Positions 28,601 through 39,206 of a stretch of 64,000 bases of DNA are shown piece by piece. Below the pieces are notes generated by a model. It saw only the letters and a program-made list of their open reading frames with translations, was not told the DNA's origin and made no database searches. The stretch's first letter is position 1. Each line of letters starts with the position of its first letter. A program made the translations under genes and the position numbers. The stretch comes from Membranipora membranacea (Eukaryota; Bryozoa; Gymnolaemata; Cheilostomatida; Membraniporidae), in the NCBI GenBank assembly GCA_914767715.1, contig OU612075.1, positions 868,001 through 932,000 of the forward strand, read 5' to 3'.

Positions 28601-28615
28601 GCCTTACCATTTTCT
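22654..28615. other. Region between KLF start codon and gene B 3' end
   Basis: This holds the presumed KLF promoter and 5' UTR immediately upstream of 22653. I see no convincing coding exon on either strand: the available frames lack paired splice sites or recognisable sequence. One TAGGCCTA palindrome sits at 26650. Confidence 0.5.
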
Positions 28616-28680
28616 TCATTTATATAAGATAACAATTTTCTCCAAAAATTCAAGTCCATGATTAGATGGGATGTGCAAGT
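28616..28680 (-). CDS. Gene B possible terminal exon
   Basis: Following the preceding candidate in phase, acceptor GAGGTTCAG opens LHIPSNHGLEFLEKIVILYK and a TGA at 28618-28616. The acceptor lacks a good pyrimidine tract, so the true 3' end of gene B is uncertain. Confidence 0.2.
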
Positions 28681-31600
28681 CTGAACCTCGGCCACACCCA
28701 CTTGTATCATGTTAATTCGACTACTTTGAAATGCTTTTATTCCACGATTTCTTATTTCAAGCGGGTAGGGAAGTTGTCCTCACTGGATCTGATATTCCTG
28801 GAAAATCCTATCCAGCGTTATTTCCATAGACAAAACTCTATGTTATTTCTATGGTTATTTCTCAGTCAAACTGACCTTGTCAAGGGCAGAGCCAACCGGA
28901 TAGCTCCAATCGATAAAAAGAGTCAGGAATACCAATTTTATTGCCTATTCTGGCTGAAACAGACAGTGGTTATTTGACCATGATTATTTGACCAGATTCA
29001 GCTTCAGTGTACTGGTATAAGGTGTTTGTAGGATTAATTATAATTGGAGGTTCTTCTCCATAAGCTCTGGTGTTCTGGTTTATAGGATTAGCTGATGGTG
29101 TGAGGCTGTGAGCTGCAGCTCTGTTTACCAATGAGATTAAAGCAGCAGCAAGACGCTGCTCCGGGTCTTATCACAGCACCTTCCTGGAAGTAAGGCTACT
29201 GCCGGAATATAATGTTATGCAAATGGCATACTGAAATATTATTTGTCATCAAATGCATAATAATTCAGCCTAGTTGTGTCAAAAACTTGTGGTTGCATAG
29301 CTATGTTTATTATCCAAAATTAAGGAGTTCAACTATAGAACCAGAATTCAAATTTTCAACTAGAATTTCTCATGAATTAAGCAATCGATTTCACATCAGG
29401 TTTTCAGTATAAATTATTCTTACCAAAATGGAATTATCCGATATGTCAGATTTCAGAATTTTTTTCAACAAAATATCTTAATGAGTAACAAGAGGTAACA
29501 CAATGAGTGTCACATTTGCCCTTTTTACTCGTGACAGGCCGCGCCTTTTTGTAGCTCTCCAAATTAATCCAGGACATTACCTGGGAACAATTAACTTGGC
29601 TCCTAAAAAAGGAAAAGCAAAGAATTTATGTTTTCCTGACTTTGAAGCTGAGCAGTGTCAGATGGGGACATTTCTGAAACAAATAAAAATAAATTTGCAT
29701 ATTTTTTGATGGTTATTGTCAGAGATTCTTTGCCTATTTATAAATTGTTGCCTGTGCAGCCAATAGTGTCACCTTCCACGAGATTGCACCATCTATTACA
29801 ACCAAACAACTTCCTGGTTTGATATGAAACAAGAAATCAAACTTATAAATCATCATTTATCTTTCTTTTCAATTTTGTTTTGACCCTAGCGCCAGTAACG
29901 GCACCCCATAAAATCAACTTGTTGGTTTTTTATTCAACCATGTCTAACTAATGGTACTTTCGGTGCCTAAGAACATGGCACTGCTCTCACCACTGCATCA
30001 GCAAAGACAACATAAATTAATAATATCATTGCTGAACTAGCAGATTCTGATTGTAATTTCTACTCAAACTATAGGCCTATCTGTTTATATGTATCTGTAT
30101 ATGTATTTGAATCTGTCTTTCTCCCATTTTCGTCTTCTTACACTTTTCCACTCTCATTGTTTTAGACCTGGATTGTGGCATCAAATAAAAACCCATCAGA
30201 TTAATAATTTGCTGTCCAGAATAAGCTCTATTGGTGATATAAGAGCTTCGAGCTCAAGAAGTTGTCTCCCTCCAGGTCTTACAATTGACGTGCTTCTCCA
30301 TCTTGGCATGATCAACTGTTTAGTAATACTCTGTAATTAGATTAGATGAGTCATCACCTTTTTGTCTCAGACTGTCCAGGGAACCGAGCTGTCTGCAGCA
30401 CACCCTTACTTAAAGTCTGTACTCATAGCAGACAAGGTGTGGAAGAATCCATGTCATAGTACTTGCCTGTGACTTTCATAAAGAAGAAATTCCCCATATT
30501 AAATTATTGCAAAGTTGTTTGGTGAAACCCTTGCGCCAATTCTTGTTTATGTATGACTCAGAAACAGTAATTAAAATATGAGAGATTTGGTGCAAAATGT
30601 ACAAATTACTGGGTCAATGCCACAACAACTACGGCAGGAGAGATTCAGAAATTTTCCGCCTATGTAAGCAGTGCCCTTTTTCAGGGTCAGCAGGAATATT
30701 AAAATCAATTCTGCACTTCACCTCTCAATAATTGAAAATTTAACAATCAAACTTTCAACATTAAGTTTTAGAGATCTTTTTGTCAATGTCGTATAAGCTG
30801 TCCACAGAGGAATATGCCATGGCCTCAAACTTGACAATTTTTGATCGTATGAATCAAATAATGATTCAACCATCAAACTCATATCTATCAGTGGAAAAAT
30901 TTAATTCAGTTCGCCACCAGTAACATGCAGCGTTTCTTCAAGGCAGTAATTTAAATTGTTGATCGAGCTGAACGGTGAACAATTTATTGATTTTTTACTC
31001 AAAAATTTGAAAGGTCTGCCGAAATAAATGTTGAAGATTAGAATACCAGACAGACGATTGTATTTGAGCTGAGAGGTTGATACCGCCACCTTTTCTTCCA
31101 TACTGGTACGCTGACCTCGTCTGACACAATGCGCTGACCCTGTGATGGGTGTCTGAAAGTCTGTAACTAAGGCGTCAACAAAACTTTATTTACAACACCT
31201 ACACCTCTTATTTTAATATCAAATTGAGTTTTGTCAAAAGTCTGGTTAAAAAAAGTGACAGGATGTTTGTTTTGCTGTAAAAAACGCAATAAATCAACTG
31301 ATGCAGGCGACAAGGATGATATCATCATGCGATGGCATCTCAGAGTAGGGGTGTAGTATACCCCCTCCACATCCCCCAGTATTAGACGCGTAAGTGCCCT
31401 GGTAATGATCAAAATACAAGCAAATGCTCATAGGCAAAAGGTTGCCATTGGAAAACACTGTTTGATGCTGTCTTCATCGGGAAATGCTGCTCATAGTTGC
31501 TGATGTAAGGAGGAGTAAGAGAGGGGTGGTATCAATATATCCGTGCAGATTGTGAGTATATGTAAAAAAGGGCATGGCAATGTTTGAATTAACAGTCTGT

Positions 31601-34600
31601 GATGTTGAGGTGAGGCCCAGGTGACAGAGGTTCGATTGAGTTATGTTAATGTGTTATTCTAGAGCTGACCACTTGGCACTAAAACAATAGGCTTGAATAA
31701 AACCTTGAATAATTAATGAGAATTAGCAGATTAGGTGAATGTTTTTTTGTCTCACCTTGTCGGCAGTCATTGTTATGGAGAGAGAGAGAGAGAGGAGACA
31801 GAGTAAGGGTATTATATATTAAGGGTGTGCCTCCTACCTAAAGCTCTCATACTTGGGTGCGACGATGCTATACAAGGACAGCACTGGAATAAATAAATAA
31901 ATAATCAACATGCATCCTGAAAAATCGATGCTCAGAATTTATGTTGCTGAGGATCCGTTTATTCTTGAACCGTCCTTACCGCCAATCGGAAAATGGGTCA
32001 GCGGGATAGACTACAGGACAGCTGTTCGTCCGATAACAGAACCATCAACAACTTTTAAAATTCTGTATTTTTAGTCTTTATTTTTAAATTTCCCAGATCA
32101 CAAAGCACTGCCTTGTACGCCCAGAAATCTTGGCAAAAACTACCGCAATGTTGTGGCCGCAAATGACACGGAAAATGGATTCACTTTCTGACGCTCCTTA
32201 CTAAGGGTCGGAATATTTATGCTGATCTTACATCTGCCAAATGAAGGTCACAGTCGGTGAGAAATTCAGGTTTACTGAATACTGGATGGCGCCTCTTAAA
32301 TTTTGGCAACCACAAAATCGACTGGGAATGTTTTGGGTAATCTATTAGCTGGCAGCTCTTCCTTCCTCAAAGTAGTCATCTTTTTCAGATCATTCATTTC
32401 CATATACTGAGCATTTATTTACATTCTTGTTGTAGGAAAAATGTGTCTACACAAAATGTGAATGATATTAATTTGGGTGAGCGCCCTAGAAGCTGTTTTT
32501 CGCTAGTCTCTTCTATGAGTAATCCTCTCCTAACCAAAAGCAGGATAACTGCTAGGCAGTGACGGCTTATTTAGACATTGTGCCATACACATATGCTGCT
32601 TTTGTTTCCATTATTAAATGACTGTGACATTATGCGCCTTGAAAGAATCCAGGCTACAAGGACCATTTTACCTTTGTTATGAGGCAAGGCTGGATTTTTT
32701 AGATTTACCCTCGTTATATGATTTTATTTTTGAACTGAGCAAGAGGCATTTTGTGAAAATAGCTGATGACCCAACACTCATCTTTTCTCCGCAACACTAT
32801 TTTTAGACAAAAGTCCCAAAAACATGTTAAATCACTCTTCCCTTTTTATATGTTACATTTTAATTAACTTTTTAATCATTTTATTTGCCTAACACTGTAA
32901 GCATTAATTTTATAAACACCATATTGTCGTCTGCAACAATAAACTTATTGTTGTTGAATTCTTTATTAGAACTGTTATGTTTTTGCAATGACAACGTCTC
33001 ATTATGGGATGCAACTCGACTATAATGCCTAACCAGGGAGCTGGTTGGACCATATTTGCCCCAGAAGCAATTATTGTAAGAATCCAATCAAACACCCAAA
33101 ATATGGTTAAATAATTAAAAACCTCAATTATGAATGTTGATTGCATTTTTTTATTAAAATACTTGACAAAGATCCCTTGATAATTTAAATTTCTTACCGT
33201 TGGTATGCAAAATAGTATTAATTCATGTGCGCGCACACCGCCCATGCACATTTTCACCATCTTATGGCAGGCTGTTTAATTTATTAACTTGTTTCTTAGA
33301 AGAGTTTGATATTTGCGGTTTAACACCTTCGCTAGACAGACCTCTCCCATTTTATTGTAGCTCTGTAGCCAAATTTCTCCATCGTGTTTTTCTCGTTTAG
33401 GCCTATGACCAAAAATTGTCTGCTGCAGGACTGTTGCTCACCTTGTCCAAATTCTAATTCATATTTGTTTTTGGCTTTTTTATCCTGTACTCATCATTTT
33501 CTTTCGGTATAGGATGTTGGCATATTTCTCTGTACATTATCAAATAGGACCTATACGGCTCAATTACAAAGATGTATTCCAAGGCTGCCTTACGCAGAAT
33601 CTTTATTCCACTGCTCTGCATGTATATAGTCATTATGTGATAATGTACTATCTTTTTATGACCTCTTACCTTTTCAGTTAGCCTTCATTGTTGTTTCCCC
33701 CAGCAGGGGGCCGTTCGCCGGGGTGCAAATGTCTGCTGGGCTCAGACTATCATTGTTGTAATTATCATACCTCTTGACATACTTGCCATTATTAAGCATA
33801 CTCCATTCATTCCCTTAACCTTACTTAGACTCACCTTTGTTGACTTTGGTGTTTGTTTTCTTCTGCTTTGGTTTGGAGTTGTTCCTCCTTGTTTACCTTT
33901 ATTACTCTTCGGCATAGAGCTGCGCTGGTTTTGAGTCAGTAAACTCTTCATTGTCTGACTGCTGTTATTGGTGGGAGATGTTCTATATTTAGCTGTGCAT
34001 GTATCACATGGTTTAGCACCTATTCTGATTTCACCATCCACAAAACCACATTCTGCACAACGCACCATAACAGCTGTGTAAGGCGCTGACTAGAAAAACA
34101 AAAACAATCCAAGAAATTTGTTAGTCAGATCACTAGAATGTGATTCATTGGGAAGATTACAATGAGTTATACCCAATGTGGGGTTACTGGTTGTATGAGA
34201 GAGGGGTTTGGGACCACCTAACCCCGGAGAACAGCCAAATTAAAGTTGCTGGTAATTGCTCTTTAGCTCACAATGGTAATTTATGATAATGATGACGTGG
34301 CCTGCTGTGTCTGGTGGCCATGCTTGCATAAGAGAATGATAAGGAATAAATAATGGTTGCAGGGTTTTTCCTCCAAACAAAAGCCCATAGGATGGTCTGG
34401 TTGAAGTTTGAGCTAGCAAGGACAGGCTGACTGTTGTTAGCTGAGACATTTTGCCTTGAATTACAAGGGCGACTGGTAAGTATGATGCGTAAGTCTCACA
34501 CAGACTATCTGCACCCTACGCATGTTGTTTACAATAACGCTTTATCATGCACGGAACTCAACGTTTCCTAATAACGAAATGCTAGTAAATAGAAATGAGG

Positions 34601-36492
34601 AAAATCTCACAGCTTACATATTTTCCAGGAATAAACAAGCCCTGTTCATTTATTGTTATGCTAGAGTACGTGTGGAAAAATATGTCCAATCGAGGCATGA
34701 TCGTTCTGGATTGGGGTCCTTGAGAATCGCAGAGATTTTCCACGGAAGCGACTCACGAGAGACCAGTTTATTGTGAAGGTCATACAAGCTGACGATCGTG
34801 ATAGGAGGGAGGGAAGAAGTACCAGGGCTAGCTACGCCTTAATATGTAATATGTTGGTCAAGGCGTCAGGGTCATTATAAGTGTACTGTACTGTATGTTA
34901 ACGCTCGGCAAAACTTTGCGTGCTCTGGCAAATAACAACATCACCCTTTGGTCCTACTCCTTGATCCTTGACTCTCTGAATAACCGATATCTTAGTAAAG
35001 ATATTGGTTACTCAGCTCTTTTACATCACAATTTGTGATATAGCTCCCCATTAGTGCAGGAGATAGACCTTATCACCTTGCGCCGGTGCGTAAAACAGTA
35101 ACAATGATAGAAAATGCGCAGTGCAGTAGCCATTGGTAATAATATAAAGTGCTGATTTTGCTGAAAATCGTATTCTGGAGTTGTCTACTCCTGTGGATTG
35201 ATGCTCTGCAGCTATGTTATACCAAGGAGTTAGTCTCTAACTCCTTGGATATACAAAGTATATAATTGAATTTTAATGACCACAAAAATAATTTGGTCTT
35301 TTCTATTCTATCAATTCTTCAGACGAAACATTATAACTCATCCAGCAAACAGATGACCTATCTTACTGCGGCCCTCTCAGGAAATCAGGCCTCCAGCAGA
35401 ATATTGCTGGTACATACGAGAAGTGTTTTGTGACCAATGCGGGCTTGGTCATGATACTTTGTAGTACATTGATAACAAAGAACCACTATCCAGTCTATCA
35501 TGAGTACATCGAAGAGGAACAGGTGCTTTGTGTGACAACCATGGGCAGCAGAGGGTTCAATTATCTGTGCTGAACTAGTTACCCAATGATCAGTCAATGC
35601 TTACTTAGATAGAGCTCTCACTGGTAGGTTATAGTTAGCACATACTAGTGGGCTGTACGGCTGTGCCCACAGGCAGTAACTATCTTATGATTATATGTAT
35701 TTAGTTTCAGACCCATGAGTGACCTTTGTGTTTAAACACTGCTGCATAGCCACACCCTTTAGATAGTTAAGTTTATTAGAGGCCTACAGTACCACTAACT
35801 CTAATACCAAAGTCTAAGTGCTAGCCAAGGCTTGGTTAATTTAATTCCAGCCGCACCCTTTGAGTTTAGTTAAGATAACGCTCTGCAAAATTCATCAAAC
35901 AGCGATGTTACACTAACGCGTTGCTGATTTTTTTGCACACTCATTGTAGAAGCCCAATTTTAGAAATGAGGTTGAATCCATGTGTGAGCGTTTTTTTGCT
36001 ATGTTGGCAACGCAAACAAAATTTTTATAATATTTACATTATTGTGCATATCAAATCAATTTCGACACCCTGACATTAACGCAGTATAGAGTCCGGGCAG
36101 AGCGGATGGTGGAGAGCGGGAGACTTGATAGTAAAAAAACCGCCAACCCTTCTCCTAATGAATGGTGGCACAAAGTCAACCATCCTGGTATGAAAAAAAC
36201 TGTTTTGATAAAGACAAATAACTGGTAAAGCATTGTTTGTCTCAAAGATCATAGCCTACCTCAAATGATAAAGCAGGACTGTCCTTATTGCCGGTTCTGA
36301 CATTGCCATTGATCTCAGTTACAGCTGTCCTCATTGAGGGGGACATACTTTGTATATCTGACATCGGAGCAGCAGCCATATTTTCTGACCCCGAGTCTAC
36401 CATTTCTTTCTGCTGCTGTAAAGCCTTCAGCTCCTGGGTTTTGAGAAGCTTCTTGGCTATGGCGTCTAATGCAGACATCTTGATTTATCAAT
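28616..36492 (-). CDS. Gene B: unrecognised Cys4-motif protein gene
   Basis: Not recognised. Firm exons, all in phase, are 36478-36260 (in an exon starting at 36492), 34089-33835, 33484-33442, 31883-31838 and 31152-31047: 669 nt, 223 codons. Weaker exons 29183-29129 and 28680-28616 would end the frame at 262 residues. The order is an N-terminal amphipathic helix (AIAKKLLKTQELKALQQQKE), a Ser/Met-rich linker, then a likely zinc site CAECGFVDGEIRIGAKPCDTC (CxxC-x13-CxxC, about residues 84-104). A Lys/Ser/Gln-rich basic tail follows, then a folded-looking segment ending in a Trp/Arg/Lys patch. The basic tail and zinc motif suggest nucleic-acid or chromatin binding, but that is inference only. 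An in-frame TAA just upstream of ATG 36478 supports that start. Confidence 0.65.
29129..29183 (-). CDS. Gene B possible exon
   Basis: 55 nt with a pyrimidine-rich acceptor (CCTTACTTCCAG) and donor GTAAAC. Phase 0 in, 1 out, which fits the exon before it. It encodes EGAVIRPGAASCCCFNLI. The peptide is not convincing by itself. Confidence 0.25.
31047..31152 (-). CDS. Gene B exon, Trp/Arg/Lys-rich
   Basis: 106 nt from acceptor AGACTTTCAG to donor GTATTC (31046-31041). One incoming base completes Arg; then 35 codons including QRIVSDEVSVPVWKKRWRYQ. Another frame in this stretch begins with a Met but lacks a matching acceptor phase. Confidence 0.58.
31838..31883 (-). CDS. Gene B small exon
   Basis: 46 nt after a strong acceptor (TTTATTTATTCCAG) and before donor GTAGGA. 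With the incoming G it encodes VLSLYSIVAPKYESF, so the junction reads EFGQ|VLSLY. It exits with 2 nt. Confidence 0.6.
33442..33484 (-). CDS. Gene B small exon
   Basis: 43 nt encoding DKKAKNKYELEFGQ, continuing the Lys-rich tail. Donor GTGAGC at 33441-33436 is good; the acceptor (GAGTACAG) has a weak pyrimidine tract. Phase 0 in, 1 out. Confidence 0.6.
33698..33740. repeat. GC-rich hairpin, possible retroelement remnant
   Basis: CCCAGCA (33698-33704) pairs with TGCTGGG (33734-33740) around a GC-rich loop in otherwise AT-rich intron. A plus-strand pyrimidine tract ending TTTTCAG precedes it. Confidence 0.45.
33835..34089 (-). CDS. Gene B exon with CxxC-x13-CxxC motif
   Basis: 255 nt, phase 0 to 0, acceptor TTTTTCTAG, donor GTGAGT at 33834-33829. 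It reads SAPYTAVMVRCAECGF, then the second CxxC (CDTC), then a Ser/Asn/Gln/Lys-rich basic region. An internal Met seven codons in could be mistaken for a gene start, but the frame is open from the acceptor and matches the previous exon. Confidence 0.78.
34981..35010. repeat. Near-perfect 13-bp hairpin
   Basis: TAACCGATATCTT and AAGATATTGGTTA pair with one mismatch and a 4-nt loop, inside a gene B intron. Confidence 0.8.
35222..35248. repeat. Perfect 12-bp hairpin, 3-nt loop
   Basis: CCAAGGAGTTAG (35222-35233) and CTAACTCCTTGG (35237-35248) with loop TCT, in a gene B intron. GGAGTT-type arms. Confidence 0.9.
36260..36478 (-). CDS. Gene B exon with start codon
   Basis: ATG at 36478, 73 codons, donor GTAGGC at 36259-36254, phase 0. 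The exon begins at 36492 after a strong acceptor (GTACTTTTTTAG), leaving 14 nt of 5' UTR with an in-frame stop. It encodes MSALDAIAKKLLKTQELKAL, then a Ser/Met-rich linker ending SFE. Confidence 0.75.
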
Positions 36493-36560
36493 CTAAAAAA
36501 GTACGAAATAAATGCAGGTTGACTACAAGACACCAGCAGATCACTGGCATTAGCCATGTA

Positions 36561-36755
36561 CCCTAAAGGAGCAAAGTATTCGCAGGAGGAATAGTCCCAC
36601 ATTTCGCACATGCTTGAAATAGCTAACTAAGTTTTAGGCTAGCCAATATCAACTAAACCTCTTTACTTTATATACACTCCCACTTCAGCTAGCCAAAATT
36701 TGGTACTAGCTAACATTAAGTCAGCCTAATCTAGTTACCATTTTCTCCTCTAGGA
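36561..36755. mobile_element. MITE-like repeat, copy 1
   Basis: About 195 bp. The start (CCCTAAAGGAGCAAAG) matches the reverse complement of the end (CCTAGAGGAGAAAATG) with few differences, giving terminal inverted repeats of about 14 bp. Internal blocks CATGCTTGAAATAGCTAA and GCTAACATTAAGTC recur in order in copy 2. No open frame. It lies just upstream of the gene B exon that starts at 36492. Confidence 0.6.
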
Positions 36756-37204
36756 TATACGTTGGTCAGATCAATTGTCTCTAACTCAACAGTCAGCTTT
36801 AATAACGTCTTATAAGGCTTAAAAGAGGAAAAAAGGATTTGTTTTCTCATGCTTAGAAGCTGATTGTTGATTATTTCAAAGATCATCAATCATCATGGAG
36901 GTCACATTTTTTACCATTTGTCAAGTGCAGCAGGAAATACAACACATCCATCAAAAGTAAGAAAATCAAACAAACAAAGAAAATGAAATGAAAAATAATG
37001 TTTTGAGGTGAGGCAAAATTAGAGAGAAATGAAAACAAAGAAGTAGACTGGCTGTGTGAGAGTCAAGAGCATCATGCTGAACATTAGGTGCTGGGTGATA
37101 ATGAAATGCCTCTACCAGCATCCCCGCCACCGTTTGAGCACTTAAACTAGGACTGAGCCTTTACTTGGGCAGTTGGCACTGAGCCTTGGGCAGATGACAC
37201 TGGG

Positions 37205-37230
37205 CAGTGCGCAATAGGTACTGCGCACTG
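37205..37230. repeat. Perfect 9-bp hairpin
   Basis: CAGTGCGCA (37205-37213) and TGCGCACTG (37222-37230) lie within a short degenerate tract of GGGCA/CACTG words at about 37150-37240. Confidence 0.75.
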
Positions 37231-39132
37231 GGCAATATACACCGGGTTATGAGCTCTGAACGATAGTCAAGACGGGCCAATTAGGAGATGAAAGGGTTGA
37301 AGCTTGGGAAGTGGAAACTGTTTAAATTGATAAAGAGGGAATACGCTGTTGTGTGGAGGTAGTTCTATGAGCTAACATTGACTCTCTGTGATTTATTAAA
37401 GTCGGTAATAGAGATGAGTTAATGGCATGGAACAGAATGGTCAGGAGTTGAGAATGTGGGCTGCATAGCCTTGTTTCTCACAGAGTCCTTCAAAGAATTT
37501 ATATAAGAGTATTAGGGTGGCCTCATCCAAACACCAACAGAGACAAGTATGGGTGAGCTATGGGTTTATTGTTACCCTTTTCAGCTGTTTCTTGGCTATT
37601 AATGATATTGATGACACCCATAAAAACTTGAACATCCACTAATTCTGACATGGTCCTTGGTCCTAATTGTGCAAGTTTTAAAACCATATTCAAATTCAGT
37701 TTTTGTTGACTTTAAAGTTTAATGGCAGCGTATTTTTCAAAGTTATCTGCTTATTGTGCAACAACATTATGTACATCACCATAGTGATCAGCTCAATTCA
37801 ATAACACACATAAACCATAAAACCATTAACTATTGTCAAACCATGTTCGGCAGATTTACAAAATGGAATTGAAAGATAGGAGGGAGGCTACCACGGAGCT
37901 CATTCAGCAAAAAGAGATCAAGCAATGTGATTGTGATTCAACTTCCAGTTTCTAAATTTGTGATGACGCAGGGCTATTTTCAACCTGTGCAGTCTGTCTT
38001 GAGGTGTTTCCGTATCCTTTGATTAACCCCATAAATTTCACAGTAACAGGATACTGAAAAGGGAGGGTGCGTTTTTGTCAATTATATTTTGTAAAGGAAT
38101 TACCACAACCATTGGTAAAGAGCTCCCAATATTGATGAAGACCAGACCAAGAAGTAGTGGTGGTGCTGATGTGGGATATTGTGATAAATCCATATTATCA
38201 GGCCAGCATAGCCATGATCAGAGGGTAGAGAAGTACATCAGCCTAGACTGTACATTAAATTAAGAACAAAGCAGAAACTAAAGCCAGCTATGAGAATCTA
38301 ATTAGTGATGATAATGAGCTGTACACACCCTCAAGCAGTTTAAAACTAGCTTTAGTCAATAGCTTATGACTATACTGTGCCTCATACACTCCTACAGCAT
38401 ATCAACTTAATTAGCTTAGATCTGCTGTCATATTTATGATGCCTTTAGTAGTACAGTTAGCCTGAATGATGTCATAAACAGCTGGTCCAGGAAAAGGTTT
38501 GGTAACTGGGATGAGGCAAGCCATGTGGGCTCAAACTTTTTTTATAAGGGCGGTAACTGAGTACCCCCATCCCACCTCCCCTGAAAGCTTTGGAACTCAA
38601 GCTAGGTCAGATCTGACACAAATAAATTATGAGCCAAACTCGTGATTAGACACACATTTGACTCAGGATTTGGACATGTGACAGTATACAAGTTTCCATT
38701 ATCGACAAGATTAGGAGTGCTACAACAGTATAAAAGTACTTGTATGTTAATCTAAGATGATTTTGGCACTTGTAAAACAAAGGATTGCTCTTTTTTATTC
38801 CTCGGTCACATCTGTCAAAAACCTATTTTAGCAATTTATTCAGACATTAAGAATGGAGGAGCTCTTGTGAGTGACAAAGGGATCACTTTCTTAACTCTCT
38901 CAGCACTCAAATCAGTATTCCTCATATCACACATCGTACAAGGAAATATCAAACACCGACAGCCGCTGTCCAACATCGCAGACATCCAAAAGCCCGCTGC
39001 AGGCTAGCTGTCTTATCGAAAAGCTGCTGTTCTGCGCAGACCAAACTCATATATTTTTGAGAGCCCCCACCCCCCTCCTCCCTGAATTACTGAGCTCTGC
39101 TGATCTCCCCTCCCTTCACCTCCCCCACTTAC

Positions 39133-39206
39133 CACCCCCAAAGGCGATCGAAACCTCCAGGAGCAACAGACCCGACTGGTCCACCTCTCGGGCCATTAAT
39201 TACGCA
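39133..39206 (-). other. Candidate exon, possibly gene B 5' UTR
   Basis: 74 nt between a strong acceptor (GCATTTTTTAG) and a strong donor (GTAAGT at 39132-39127), GC-rich against its surroundings. It is open in two frames: CVINGPRGGPVGSVAPGG, or from ATG 39196 as MAREVDQSGLLLLEV. The next minus-strand exon starts at 36492 with an in-frame stop before the gene B ATG. If joined, this exon is 5' UTR and its ATG starts a short upstream frame ending right after the junction. Confidence 0.35.

Noticed and set aside
33198-33271. Alternative gene B exon (CHKMVKMCMGG...)
   Set aside because: Phase fits, but the acceptor lacks a pyrimidine tract and exon 31883-31838 gives a better continuation from the same donor.
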